Shown here one piece after another: positions 21,503 through 35,800 of a stretch of DNA of 64,000 nucleotides. A model generated the notes under the pieces. It did no database searches. It had not been told where the DNA came from and saw only the letters and a program-made list of their open reading frames with translations. Position numbers and translations under genes: made by a program. The DNA lies in contig CAJNOP010000021.1 of the NCBI GenBank assembly GCA_905250075.1, positions 2,071,808 through 2,135,807 on the forward strand, given 5' to 3'. The stretch's first letter is position 1, and each line of letters opens with the position of its first letter. This DNA is from Rotaria sp. Silwood1. Taxonomy: Eukaryota > Rotifera > Eurotatoria > Philodinida > Philodinidae.

Positions 21503-24500
21503 AATGTATTATTTTCTAGAAAACTATAAATATTTATTATTAACAATTTTATCAAGTTTTAAGTACATGACTAAAAAAATTTAAATTAAAGAACAAATAG
21601 TTCTTTAATTAGTTAGTATTAAAAAGAAAAACTAACATAAAAAGAAGAATATTAAAAATAAAATAAGAAGTTTCAATCTGAGAATATAACCAAAATCAGG
21701 GGTAAAATCCATATTACTATTCGAGATATTTCTTTTTTTCACTTACGTATTATTGAAAGTCAAAGAACAATTATAAAATCATGTTGAAAAAGACAAAGAG
21801 AACACTATAAATAATACAAAGGTACAATTAACCATTGATAAAGGGAAAAGTAAAGTACAAGGTCTAGGCATTTTTTTACGACGTAAAACACCCACGCTAT
21901 CATTATTTGATAGTATTTATTCATTGCAGACGAATAAAAAGAAGGGAAAGCACTCATTCGCCTTCCATTCTTACTTACACTACGGATGAATAGAGTTGAT
22001 TAGTATTTACAAAATGTCCAGCCATACCATACCATTCCAGTGTTCTTTTTCTTAGGTGGTCAATAGATGTCGTACGTGAACGGATAGCAATAGTCTTGTA
22101 TGAATATCAAGTGTTTGTTAGGCTAATAATAATAAATCTCATATTGTTTGATAAAGGATTTATTAAAAATGAATATAACCTTTTCATCCGAGTTCAATTT
22201 ATGAATTGTTCAAAGTTATCAAAATGAAAATATTTTCTAAATGGCTTACAATTATGTACGGCCTAACCGAAGTCTTTGCTTGAGCTAGTGATACGACAGA
22301 TGTACATTTACGTAAATGTCATTATTCTTTGATGGATTTTAGGTACTATACATGCATACAATATTATTATTGAAATACTATAATCATTTCAAATTAACAC
22401 AAGGCATTTGATAATGAAAACTAAATCAGTATTGACTATCGACCTATCTTTAGTTTGCATTAGGATTATTGATTCTATGTTATCGGTAATGAAGTATTCA
22501 GTAACGCTGGTTCTTTGAATAAGTTTTAATGAGCTATTAGATTAAAGCTGTCTCACCTACGAAGATACGTTTTCAACTGATCAATTGGTTTCTGCAGAAA
22601 GCTAGTCGATTGTAGGCTATTTAAAAAATTGATTTCGAATAAAAATATAACAAATTCCCTTAAGCCTGCATATAATGGTTTTTTTAGACGAACAAACTTC
22701 GCAAAAAATCTCTTTTGATCTGTTCAAATCAGAGATCGAACCGGTCTAGGTTTTTTACGACCGATACCAGGATGAATCTGAGTAGACCGGTCACTGATAG
22801 ATTGGTCGATCTGAGACCCATACCAATACTAGACTGACAAGCTGTCGTACTATTGCATCTGTGGATATTTAATAATAAACATAGTAAACTTTCAACAAAG
22901 TTTCATTACACATTCTCTTTGCCATCCTAAGAGCGAAATAAATTAATAAGACACATTGATTTCATTTCTGTTATAGATCATAGAACAAAGCTAATCAACT
23001 AAAAAACGGTAACTTCTTCTGTTTTAAATGTTTTTTTTTTCGTAGAAAATACAGTCATTTTAATACATACACCAGATACATATCAACATTTCAATCTGAA
23101 AATCTTCATGGCATTATTTTGCTTAAAAAACCAATTTGGAAAAATAAAAAGTTATTGACTCACAGACAAGTCGATATGCTTTATAATCTGAGTAGATCGA
23201 AAGCGTTTTTGATGGAATGTTTGTTTATCTGAAAAACTAGCAGATAACGACCTAAGGAGATTTCCTATTGTCACACTCAGAATCAATATGGTCGATAATT
23301 CATAGTCCAATTACTTTTGGCGTGAAATCGATTGATCAGTTGATAACTTTTCCTATTTAGTTACCATTATTTCATTCAGAAAAAATATAATTTTCCTTTG
23401 AACCCAAACACGACACTTTTCAAAACATTTATTATTCATCTAAACATCAATTATGATGCAAACAAAAATTTGTTTTAGTATAATTTTTTTCTCTCGGTTA
23501 TGCTTTTGATAGTTTATATTATTTTTTCTGTAACAAATGTTACTTCTTAGTGAAATATTAGTTATTAGTTGTATGATTTATTTTTGTTGCTTTTATAGCA
23601 TAAGCTAATGGTAGTTTTTCCTCTACGTTCTTGAAATTGATATTGTTTATCATTACATATCCAACATAAATTATGAAAGCAATCAAATAATAAACTATCA
23701 AATTCTTTGAAAATATCAATCTTTACATAATGCTCGATAAAACTATCATAATATTCCGCTGAAGTATGATTTCAATATGTTGACTTTTGTTTTATTGGAG
23801 CACTTAGATCAGTATAAGTGCTTTTTGAATATTCAACAACTAAAAAAGAAAATAGAACCAATGTGAAATTTCTTTAAAAAATGAAGAATATGCTTATTTT
23901 TTACATTATTAAGTAATTTTATTTCAGTTTATTTTAATATTTGATTATTTTTATTTGAAATCAATTTTTCAATATTATGCTGTGATGAATCAAGATGATA
24001 TTTGGTTTTTAGTATTTTATGAATCATGATTAATTGATATATGATCGTCTTGCATTTATTTAAATTTTCGTAAAAAAACATGTCGCTCACTCATTTCGAA
24101 TCATCATTTTGTCGTTCTTTTGTTATATGCGACAAAATTCACACATATATTTTTCTTCAATGAGAGGAAAGAACGAACAAAAAGTCGTCGCCCACGAAAC
24201 TCACATTCCTCACATAATTGACTTTTAATTCTAATTAATCATGTCACACATGAAAAAACCTGTGTAGAGTATTATCATCGATCTATCGATCAGATAACAA
24301 TAACTTTCGACATGTGACGACAATTCATTTTCAATATCGTTTATAATATGATACGGAGATTTCAATATTATATCTTTGAACTTAATATAAATATGACTGT
24401 CAATATTTTGATAAATGGATCAAATAATTCTCAAATCATAGTGACTAATTTCTTTATATATGTGATTTATTTGACACATTTCGAATAACTTAAAGCCTCT

Positions 24501-26960
24501 AAGTTTGTCTGCTTTTTTTTCTCTTCTGTGAAGATTATTCAATGAAATAAGGATAGTAAGACTGATTAATATTTTTCCCGATTCTAATTATAAAAATATC
24601 TGTCAGATTTAGCCAGAATTCTTTTTCGAAAAGAAAAGGCATAATCTTCGTTCAATTTATTTATACAAGGAAAAATCTATATAAAAAATAATCAAAAGAC
24701 TTCATAGATTCCAAACAAAATAATTTCAAACTGAAAAAATAAAATCTAAATTTATGAAGAATTTGTATCTGAAGTAATTTTCAGTAATCCACATGTCAGT
24801 CTTAAATGTTATTTAAAAGCTTACAATGGAAATAAAAGTATTCATGACATACTGACAAACAGAACTCAGTGACCTTCTATTCAAATTATATCTAATAAAA
24901 TCGAGAACATTTTAACTGATTGATTGCATTTAGTATTTCCTAAAAAATTGATTTCATCCAAATTCAATTTATTGGAATGTTTTAGCAACATGAATGCATG
25001 TTGGTAATGTTGCCACAATATTAACAGCTAATGCATTACAAGCACATATTCTATAAATATCAAAATTTATATTAGATTGAACAAGATAAACTGTGGTAAA
25101 AATAAAAACTATACAATGTCTTAGCATAAAAACTTACATAAAGAAACAAATAAATAATTCAAAATAAAACATCATGACATTCGGTATGTAATTTACTTTT
25201 CCAAAATATATATAGATGTCTTTCAAATAAAGATTTATTAATACTATAAAGCAATTATACATAGGATAATTTTTTTGATTGAAATTTTATGTTCGATGTA
25301 GTTCATATGGTGAAACTTGCCCATACACAAATAATACATAAACATACATCGTACAGAATAAAACTATATAGCATTTTCTCATAACAAAGTAACTCTGTGA
25401 CATTTATATATCTTGTAAAATGAACAAGATTTGTATAATATAAATATAGATACAAAGCTGCCATCAAAACAGACCACAGAATGTGAAATCCGTAAACTCA
25501 AATGCATTTTGTCACACATCATATAACTTCAATATAATGTAATAGAAGAGAAAAATCTTAATGAAATTTATTTGGATGGTAGGGATAACGAGTCTCTAAA
25601 ACTATGTCGAGTAACGTTTAATATTTGTGACTATGGTTGCACATGTGTTCAAATAAATGTATATATAAAAAGGAATATATATATATATATTGTTTCACTT
25701 CTACTGATCGATAACGTCTAATGCCTTGAAAAACGCAGGATAAATATCATGAGTCAGAAGAAAATATATAGTAATTGCAAAAAAAAATGATTTCCTCGTA
25801 TTATTCCTTTATGTTATTAATCTTTAAGACAAATGTTTTTGTACATAGTCTATGAAGAAGCATTACTGAATCATATTTATTTTTGGCTTTGTTTTGGCAA
25901 CAGTATAGATTAAGAATGGACAAATTATTTATGATTCTTCTAGTTGATATTATACGTGCATATAATGTCAGAAAGACAACAGTCCTATACAACAGCAGAA
26001 TCCGAAGCAATTCTGCTTTGTGAAGATGTTTGTTGTCAGTAATAACACTAGATTATTGGTCCTATCTGTAGAGGAATAAAAAAATTGTTATTTCTCTTCT
26101 CTTAGTTCTTATGATGCTATATCAATCAAAATAGATCATTTTTAATACATGTGCTTTTGTCTTTTTTTAATTCTTAATTATCAATTATAGAAAAAAAATG
26201 AGAGAAAAACAAGCAGGAAAAAGAGACGTGTAATGTTAATGAACGTTACAACAGATAACACAGATACAGTTAACATAAAATGAGAAACACATAAATATAT
26301 ATATATGAAATGACACTTCTATGCCGTCGTTTTTCGACTACTGTTCATTTACCTCGCTTTTGATACAAATACACACACAACATATACGGAACAACAAAAT
26401 AATAAAGAGCAACCCGATGTAAGAATAAGATATAAGAACATAACAAAGAGTCATTCAGTGATTTCGTCGTTTGCACGAAAAAACAGATACAAATAGAATG
26501 CCGAAACAAAAAAAGAAAAGGAACAAAACATTTATAACTGTTCTTTCTCTTCCTAAATACATAGACATGCACGGGTTATAGGAACAAAGAAATTTTTTCT
26601 TTCCGAAAATAAGTAATCAACACAAAAGCTTATATATATATGTAAAGAAAAAAAAAGAGATCATAGATAGAAGAGACTGTTCATCAGATTCATCAACACA
26701 TGTACTCTATCAAAAGCAAAAATCCAAAAACAAAACTGTTCCGTGTTTGTTCGGTTGAATAAAAAAAAAAGATCAACCAACCGGGGACACACAAGAGACA
26801 GCAAAAAAAAATATAGAAATAACCCGAATATAGGAACAGAACAAAAAGACAAGGGTGATAGATAATCAATGATGAAAATAATTTAAAGAGATACACACAA
26901 CGAATAGAGAGAAAGAGAGGCAACGGTATCTGAAAATAAACAAAAGGAAAAAAAGGAAAC
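21503..26960. other. 5.4-kb spacer between the AidB-like and BCL11-like genes
   Basis: The right end up to the BCL11 stop (about 25800-26960) is purine-rich on the plus strand and is probably BCL11 3' UTR. The left 300-500 bases would hold the AidB promoter. In between I see no gene. A short GC-richer patch at about 22735-22845 repeats GACCGGTCT-like and GATCTGAG-like words. ORFs at 25801-26010, 26345-26572, 26661-26852 and 26693-26923 are hydrophobic readings of A/T-rich sequence without homology. Confidence 0.5.
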
Positions 26961-29032
26961 TCAAGTTTGCTCGTTTAATGCATGTTCACTTTCTTCATTA
27001 AGATCTATTTCATCATCATCTTCTTCTAAACCTAGATCATTTTGCTCATCAATTATTTCAGCAAATGATGAATAATCATTAGCAATCATTTCATCATTAT
27101 CATCAATTGAATATTCATTTTTAATATCATTTGTTGATCTTCTATTTGAACCTGTTGAATTTATCTGTTGTTGTTGTTTAAATACAGCGAGAATTTGTGG
27201 ATTACGTTCACAACGACGCATATGTTTTTCTAATGTACTCGCAACCGAAAATGGCATTGAACAATAACGACAATGAAATGCTTCATTACCATCACGACCA
27301 TGAGTTTTCATATGACGTGTTAATTTTGATGATTGAGCACACGCATATGCACATAATTCACATTTATATGGCTTTTCACCTAATAAATTACATAATGATA
27401 ATGATTTTAATTAATAAAAAGAGAAAAATTTTTAATTTTGTAACCTGTATGACTTCGCCGATGAACAGTTAAATTTGAACAATTTTTAAAAACTTTTCCA
27501 CAAAATTCACATGTATCATTTCGTCGATCACGTTTTATTAGTCGTTGAGAATTAGGACTAGATACATGACCACCATTTATATTTGTTTGATTTATTGCTC
27601 TTGATTGATGAGAAGTTTTCCCATGAAGTGATGATTGAGAATGATCAATAATAATTTGGTCACCGGTATTATTATTATTATTAGTAGTAGTAGTATTACC
27701 GCCTGTTGTTGATAAGTTAAGTACGGATGTAGAACATGGTGATGTACTTGTTAATGATGGAGATGAACGTGTTGAAATTAAACCAGTACCACTGTCAATT
27801 ATTGAATCTGAATGTCAAGAAAAAAGAGCATAAAACTATGTTTTTATTAAGATAATATTTATTTATTTTTCTACTTGATTGTGGTGAAGTCGAATTTTGT
27901 TGTATTGATGAGTCGACATCAGTTGATGGCACAATTGATCGAAAAGCTTGATGCAGCCATTGATAATTTTCATTGGAAGAATTTCCACGATTTGTAACAA
28001 GTAATTCAGATTTTTTTCTCATCATTGATCGATTATCATCTGTAGTTGGTGGTTCATTTTTAACTGAAATATTTAATTGTTCTTGTTGTTCTGATTGTTG
28101 TTTTCTACCATTTGATAATCGAGTTGGTTTACGTTGATGACGTTTTCGTTGTGACTGAGATGATGCTTGTTGTATGGATGTTTCATTTATATTGGTTTTA
28201 TTTTTATTTATTTCTTGTTGATATGTCGATACTCCTGGTTCATCTTCAGATGATGATAAACAAACTGAAAGTGTTGATGATGCTGATAAACGACGTGAAG
28301 GAATATTTGTTGATGGAATTGCTCGTTTTTGTTCATATTCATCACTATGACCTGAATCTGTTTGTCGACGTCTTTTTCGACGTCGTGTATTATGATTTGT
28401 ATCTTTTAAAAAATACAAAAAAAAAAAATACATAGAAAAATTCAATTGATAAAAATCATTTACCTTCATGACTATGTACATTATTATTGGAATCATTTTC
28501 GATCTAGAAATAATAAAGTTTTTTAAGCTGACAAAAAAAAAGAAAAACAAACTCTAACTCGAGATCTAGTAATATCAATTGCTTTTGGTGTCAGAAATTG
28601 TGTATCTGTTAACGATATTGTGTCATTATTAGTTTTATTTTTTTCAGATGTTTTAGATAATTGTTGTTTAGCTCCTTCATTAAGTAATTTAGTGATTGAA
28701 TTCGATCGATGAGCAACTTCTTGTAATAAACTTGGATATGATGAATTAAATGTTGATAATGGTATATTAACCTTCGAATGGGCACCTGCGGAGAGACAAC
28801 TACTATCTGTTGTCGTTCGTAACGAATGTGACTGTTGTTGTTGTTGTTGTTTCTGTGCAGATCGAGTCGCATTAGCTGCTGCAATCAATTTATTAGAGGC
28901 GAATGTTGTTGATGGTGTGAGTGATCGATTGGATGATGTAACATTTTTAAGTGCAGCTTCGAGTAAACTAAGATCAATATTAAGCATTGAAGAATCATTT
29001 GATAATGAACTCGTATTCATTGATGCTATTGA

Positions 29033-29066
<34 letters not shown>

Positions 29067-29884
29067 GAAGGGTTTTCATTTAGACATGTACTATACATTT
29101 TTATACCATGCATACGTTGATAATGTTGAATGAGATACCAAGCTAGCAATGAATACGTAGAAAATAATTTAATTGTTTCGTTTTTTTTTTTATTTAGTTT
29201 TACCTGTACTATACACATCGCCACATTGACTACATTCAAAATTATAAGGTTCATCTATAAGGAAAATCAAAACATTTTATAATAGAAATTTTAAATTCTT
29301 TTTTTTTGTTTACTTGTATTGTTCAATGTATTGGCACCAGCATCAACAAGTACTTTGGAAAATTTTGATTGTTTTTTTGATAATTGTTGATGATGAATAT
29401 TATGTTCATTTTCGTTTCCACTTGAATTAGTACTTTGTTGACTTTTATCTTCGTCATCATCATCGTCATTATCATCATCATCATCACCATCATTACCATC
29501 ATAATCATCATCGTCATCATTGTCACCTTTTCTTTGTCGTCGTTGTGATAAAAAATAAGGAATTTTTCGTTTATTTTCTTTATTACCACATATCGCTTTA
29601 TGTTCAATAAATTTAACGATATCCGACAATTGAAAATCTTGTTGACATGAACCACATACCAGCATATCGATAAATTTTATACGATTGTCATTATTCATTG
29701 AAGAATTATTATTACTGTTCATTGAAGACATCATTCCTAATGATGATGCTGTTTTCATTGTTGATCTTTTTGATGACGTCTCATGATTAATAGTATTGCT
29801 ATCGCCAGTGGTCTTCATCATTGACATTAATCGATTAGTACTGCTGTTCAAGGTCAGCAGTGGCTCAACAGTACCGTTGAGCAT
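26961..29884 (-). CDS. BCL11: BCL11-family C2H2 zinc-finger transcription factor (7 exons, 851 aa)
   Basis: Exons are 29884-29314, 29254-29204, 29142-28559, 28503-28464, 28402-27875, 27807-27445 and 27379-26961. The N-terminal C2HC finger (C77, C80, H95, C99; [18 protein letters not shown]) and the finger split over exons 2-3 (C198, C201, H214, H219; [13 protein letters not shown]) match the N-terminal half of BCL11A/B. The C-terminal triplet starts [19 protein letters not shown] (C691, C694, H707, H711). It continues [15 protein letters not shown] (C719, C722, H735, H739) and [13 protein letters not shown]. This matches the BCL11A triplet that reads DNA. The middle finger pair of vertebrate BCL11 is absent. 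The last finger ends H765-RR-C769, giving C2HC instead of C2H2. Linkers are disordered with poly-Asp, poly-Asn and poly-Gln runs. TGA directly precedes the ATG, fixing the start. A vertebrate-type MSRRKQGKP NuRD motif is not present. Confidence 0.93.
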
Positions 29885-32800
29885 TCACTCTAGAAATAAT
29901 AATCTATTGAATCCTGTAGATTCATCATGTATGATGATGAGAAAAATAAAAAGAGAGAGAGAGGGAGAGAGAAATGAGATGATGGGTATTGAGAGACGCA
30001 CACATACACATCTCGATTGAATATAAATAAAAAAAACGATGATGACAACAACAACAATAAACAGCAACAAGAATAACAAAAACAGAAAGAGAGAGAGACA
30101 TAGGTATGTGTTTTTGTCTTAGACAAAAACAAGTTCGATTGCTTCCTATCGAATTGTCCTATGTTTCACGTCATATCATTCTATAATAGCAAGTGATAAA
30201 ATGAATACAAGCAGGCCGAAGGAAAAAAGATGAGGAGGACGTGGTTTCAACGTGCTGGATAATAGCAAGCAATTGAGTGTTCTGTCTCACACATATATAT
30301 ATATCTACACGCACAAGCGCGTGCACACATACATGCGCGCACAGAGAGAAAAAATAGCCTTGTCCTTCGTATTGGATTAGAGGATGGTTGTGCGCAGAAA
30401 GAATGGAGAAGGAGGACGCGAGCGAACGTTGCATAGTCGTAGTCGCCATGACGCAAATTAGACATGCAATCATCTTTTCCTCGCATTCTCTCTTTCTCCG
30501 ACTGTCGACGACATCGTCGTCTCTCGTCTCGGACTTGTATGTCCGCCATATGGAAATAAAAGAGAAGGAGAATGAGGACGACAAAAAGGAACAAGACGAA
30601 GATGACGAATAGAAGAAAAAAAAAGGAGCGTGAGAAAGAAAAATCGCTCGGGCGTTGGTATTCAACACGAGACTACCATCATCATCATCAGTCGTTGCAA
30701 TAGCTAGTTGTTGATGAAATAGGAGTCCGCAGGCGAGCTCCCCATCCGGCTTAAATCATCTTTCATGCATTCTTTTTTTTTCTCTCCTACTTATTTCTTG
30801 TGTTGCTGAAAACTATATTAATGATAGTTTTGGACGGGTCAGGCTATATCTCACTTAGAAAATTAGCAATATAGTAACCTATCAAATGTCAACTCAATTA
30901 GATCAAATATGCTTTATCAATTGAAAGGAGATCGAACAGATGGTTTGTCTAAATCGTAGATGAGACATAATATATGTGTTATTTAGTGAGATGTTGATGT
31001 GACTTATTGAGACATCGATATGTATTACGTACTTCGAGCACATGTATTTGAATAATGTAATTGCAGTTGTCGTCAATGCAAAATGTATACGTAATGTTAG
31101 TTGGTGAAGTGACCGTTAATGACAGCGTTCTTTCTTCTCCTCTCTCTTGTCCTCTACTCTCTTACTTTGCTATGTCCTTGCACACTGATCGTGTGCGTGC
31201 GTATGCATGTGTGCGGAAAGAGAGAGAGAGAGAGAGACAGAGCGGCGAACGGGCGAAGACGAAGTGAGGGGCAAGCAAGCGCGCGCGAGAAAGAGAGTAA
31301 AAGGGACAGGACACACCACAAGGATAGAAAGAACGAGAAAAAATGCATTACAATCAAACGGACGATTATTTGACGCTTTACCGTTGGTCGTCGTTCGAGT
31401 GTTGGTTGGTGATGGTGACGACGTTCTCTTCTCTTCTTCCTTTCTTCCATTACATTTCTCTCTCGCACTCTTTTGCGTTGCATGCAACATCTGGTTTGTC
31501 CAGCCACATAACGTTGCCTATTCTTCTTACTACTATTACTACCCGATTTTTTTTTTGCTGTTCTTCTTTTTCTCTGTAAAAAGACCAACGATGGCGACAA
31601 ACATTGTAACAACAACCTATTTTCCTTCATCATCATCATCATCATCATCATCAGAAATTCTGCGAGCATACGGCACGTCCATCTAAAACATGTCGAGTGT
31701 GCATGTGTAGATGTGCGTTATATGCCATGTGCATTTATATATTTGTTTTTTTTTTTTTTTTATAGAACTTTTAGAAAGAAGTTTGACAGAATATGATATC
31801 AAGGTTGGAATGACCGATAAAAAATAAGAAAACGTATTATTTGCACATTTGTCGTTGCAAAAGCAACACTTTCTAATTGCTGTGAAAAAAAAAGAGAGGA
31901 AGGAGAAAACGCTTCAACGGACATAATAATGATGATGAAAGAGAAATTGCATTCTCCTTCGACTTATACTTTGATTGTCCTTGTTGCCCGATCTTGTTGG
32001 CCTTTTATGTGTGCAACTCGTGCTCTTTTTCTTTTTACTCTCTCTCGCTTTCTTTTTTTTTTCAACTACGCTGATGGTCGATGGTAATGGTGAAGTAATC
32101 CACATAGATTAAATCAACATGAGTCGAACGAGAGAGAGAGAAAAAGGGAAGACTCGACCAACACAAGCGAAGAAAGATAGAAGAGAAATATCAAGAGCGC
32201 GCGCACTGCAACTAAGCGCGTGTGCACGGCGGGGGACACCTTCTATAGCCTTGCTTCGCACGTCTGTCTCGGTTTTCTCTCCATTCTTTTCTTTACTTCA
32301 TCCAATGCCTTTCGGTCTTCGATGACGGCGACAACACACACACACATACACGCATAACACACTACTCGCCCAGTGTCTTGAACGCACTAAGAATCTAAGC
32401 AGTAGCGGACGAGTGAAACTTTTTTCTCTTCTCGGTTTTTTCTCTGCATACTGATCTACTCGTCCGACGTTAACACACACATGCGAAGGACAACTCAACA
32501 AACACACACATACACATACACATGCGCAAAGGATATAGTGAGAGGATAGAGACAGAAGCAAACTAATCACGTAATCTACGTAAATGCAAACGCATTCGTG
32601 CAGGCATAACATTGAACGCCAATGGCCTTTCATAAATAAAAGAAAGAACAAGAGAAAGAGTAACAGCTTGTCGGTGTTGATTACAGATGAATACAATAAA
32701 CGAGAAATAGTAAAAATGAAGAAATGTCGACATGATGGAGCTATGTACGGATGAAGTCAGGGACATAATTGCTTTTGTACTGAACTTGTTCTCGTTCATT
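29885..32800. promoter_or_regulatory. Low-complexity, GC-richer region upstream of the BCL11-like gene
   Basis: Acceptor-like TTATTTCTAG stands 3 nt before the ATG, so non-coding 5' exons may lie upstream in this region. About 30290-30760 and 31140-32540 are clearly richer in C, G and CpG than anywhere else in the window. They carry (GA)n at 31218-31236, (TCA)n at 31627-31652, CA/CATA repeats near 30300 and 32333-32525, and GCGCGC words at 30310, 31281 and 32195. The long overlapping ORFs on both strands translate these repeats into Ser-, Arg- or Phe-rich strings and are not proteins. I infer a promoter and 5'-UTR region of a developmentally regulated gene. Confidence 0.5.
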
Positions 32801-35800
32801 TCGATATTTGACCATCACTTAAGATGAATCAATAGAAAATAGGTTGATCGAATATTATATATTAGTATGTTTGACAAAGATATAACTTATATGGACATTG
32901 TACATTAAAATGATTCATCAAAAAATCAATTAACTCAAAATCAGTTCATTAGAAATATAATATTAATTCATCAATACGTACTAGACAATCATAAAAATAA
33001 GAATAGTTACCTAAAGAATTGTTTATAATAATATACTTTCATTATTTTTGCATACTAATATTTCTGATCATAAGAACATCTGAAAAAAAAATAAACATAC
33101 GATCAATTATATATATAAATCATATTCATAGATGTGCAAATTATTCAAAAATATTGTCTCAAATCTAAAAAATAACTAATTAATAAAAACAAATTTGTAT
33201 CTGAAGAATGTTTAACACGAAATCAATCTATATGTCAATTCAATCTGATTAAAAGAGTACAAAAAAAAAACATATCAAAGTTAGAGGTAAGAGTAAGCAA
33301 AGAAAAAACCATGTTTATTTGATAATACCTATCTGTCACGTATTTGATTGTGATGAAATATACGCAAATTCACATTATTCATTATCGAAAGTGTTCATCG
33401 AACATGTTATCAATCATACTGACACTATTGATAGTGAATAAAGTGAATTGGTATGTAACAACTTATCTCAGCCTACTACTTTCTTCTTCATCACTATTGA
33501 TTGAACTCAGTCGTCTACCCATAGATACAAAAGCTTGACAGATGGCGTCATTCGACAATATTTAATATGTTGTAATCGAAGAATAATTAAGAAAAAAAGG
33601 TTATTTTCAACTGAAAAATAGTTTTTTCAATTTTTCAATTTAGAGTTGACACATAATATGATTAATATGAATAAGAACTGTTCAAGAATAACTTACAAGA
33701 CTTATCAAAAAATTCGTCACATCAATTCTGATACAAATATTTATATAAAGAGTATCCCACACCCTCCTTCTTTTGAATATTTCTGATTTGTGAAGAGAAT
33801 ACAACCGATCAGATTCAAATTTTTATCATAGGTAAAGCACATTAGATAAGAAAACATGCATTCGAGAATAGAAATTTTAATGTGTCTTTACACGATTGTT
33901 TCGAGAAAACTCCAGTGTTTTCATAGAACTGTATCCCAGACCGTTACGATTCCCATTAATCTTTATCAAAACCGACTGAATTTTTTTAAAGATCTCTCAG
34001 AAGTATTCTTAAGCTGGTTTGCTTTTTTTTATGAGAGAACTACATAAAGATCTCAGTATCTAAATCAGAATGTTCACTTTCAGAACCCTATAAATTCGGA
34101 TAGAAAAGTCGAAAGCGGCTGATTTTATGTGTGGAGAATACTTCCAAGTATCTGTGGTAAAAGTATCAACCTAATCGAACAAAGTTAGAGTAAGCAACTA
34201 GGATTCAGAAAATTAATGTTATGCATTACGCCAAGACAATGCAAAAGATTTTAATATGATTCCTATGAAAAATAAGTTTCTTAAATTCAGTATAACTCTG
34301 CGACAGTAAGCTATTTATGGTTCAATGATATCTCTCATTGCACACGGTACTTGAGGCTATCATCTCTTATACTCGGCTAGAAATGGAATTTTTGGTCAAA
34401 AAACCGGAAGAGATATCCTTCAAAGAATAGGTTTCTGTTTCATAAACGAAGATAAAGATCTAATCTGATTGTAAAACTAAAACGACAAAGATTTTCCAAT
34501 GATGATATGATTTATCAAAAATCAAAGAGAAACAGCTGATTTCAAAATTTGTAGACATTGCAAACTACATGAAATTTTCTATTTTAGTATTAATGAATTT
34601 TGCTGCAGTAATTGCAATAATTGTTAATTATGCACTTAAAATAGTAGAAGATTGTTCATGTGAAAAAAATCCTTTATTAAGAATCTCATTACATAAGCGA
34701 TTCCAAACTATATATTAGTCATTTCAAGCAGATCAATATATAACCAATTTTCATTTGACTGTGTTTCTTTACAAGAATTATTTTTCTGAAAAGTTTTTTT
34801 AGTGTATACATGTAAAGACATTGATTCTTTCAGCTGCCTATTAATTAAAACTAATTAATTAAAAAGCAACTAGCGAATATCTCTCTAACTATTGGAGAAA
34901 AAAAAATCCAAAACCTTCAAGATAGACTATACAGCACGAACCACATCTACAATGAAATCTTCAATAAGATTAAAGTCTAAAGAAAATCTTTCTCGTTAGC
35001 ACTGACTTTTTAGAGATTCTATCAAGTTTTGAAGCACAAATTTTTGTCCTACCATTATCCAGAGATTCTGAAAAAAGATTGATATTGCTTGGAATTGGTT
35101 TTAAAGTTCTCATTCGGTTGTAAGAGCACTTTTTCATTCGTATATTCGTACTATGTCGTATCGCTAACGAAAAGTAGATCGACTTTTTTGAAAATCTAGG
35201 AATATTCGAAAACAAAAAAAACCTGCGAATAGAAATTTTGCAGCCTTAAGAGTTGTCTACATCATGTACTAATTAGTTTTCAAAAATCACTGTCTTATTT
35301 CGAAGCTTTTTAATCAACAATATAAGAAGTGAGAACCAATGTCTTTTTCTTTTACCTTCACATAGATAATCCTTGTTTTTTTATTAATAACTTCTCTGAA
35401 TAAAGATTTCTAGGGCTAATTGTTCCAGGGTATATAGAATAACTGAGCATATGTGTACTCTATGGAAATTAGCTCTATGAAAGCTCATTATCTCGAGATA
35501 CACGTGTTGTACCTTTGCAAAGTCACATTGTTAATGAATGATTTTGCTCATATGCATATGCCTTGGACAACGGTATTCTTCCTGCTGCGAACATTTTGGA
35601 AAGACTCAAGGATGTATGTCATCGATGACGTACTTCATTTTCTTCAAATTAACAGAAAGAAAAATCTTCGTCAATAGTTCGTAACTCTGCAGGGGACATT
35701 AAGTGCACGAAGGCTATAGTTTTTATCTGTTGTCAGTACAATTCTGAACTAGACGTGCACTGAGAGAAAGGTCTTGATGAGGATGTTTCTCTGCGAGAAA

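Noticed and set aside
28112-28435. Plus-strand ORF antisense to BCL11 exon 5
   Set aside because: It is a hydrophobic shadow of a Gln/Ser/Arg-rich coding exon.
30171-30668. 165-aa minus-strand ORF upstream of BCL11
   Set aside because: It is a low-complexity Ser/Phe reading of repeats, overlapping two others in different frames.
31154-31669. Long ORF on the minus strand (171 aa), with several overlapping plus-strand ORFs up to 159 aa
   Set aside because: These are translations of GA/CT, TCA and CA repeats in different frames. There are no domains, and composition is Arg/Ser/Leu strings.
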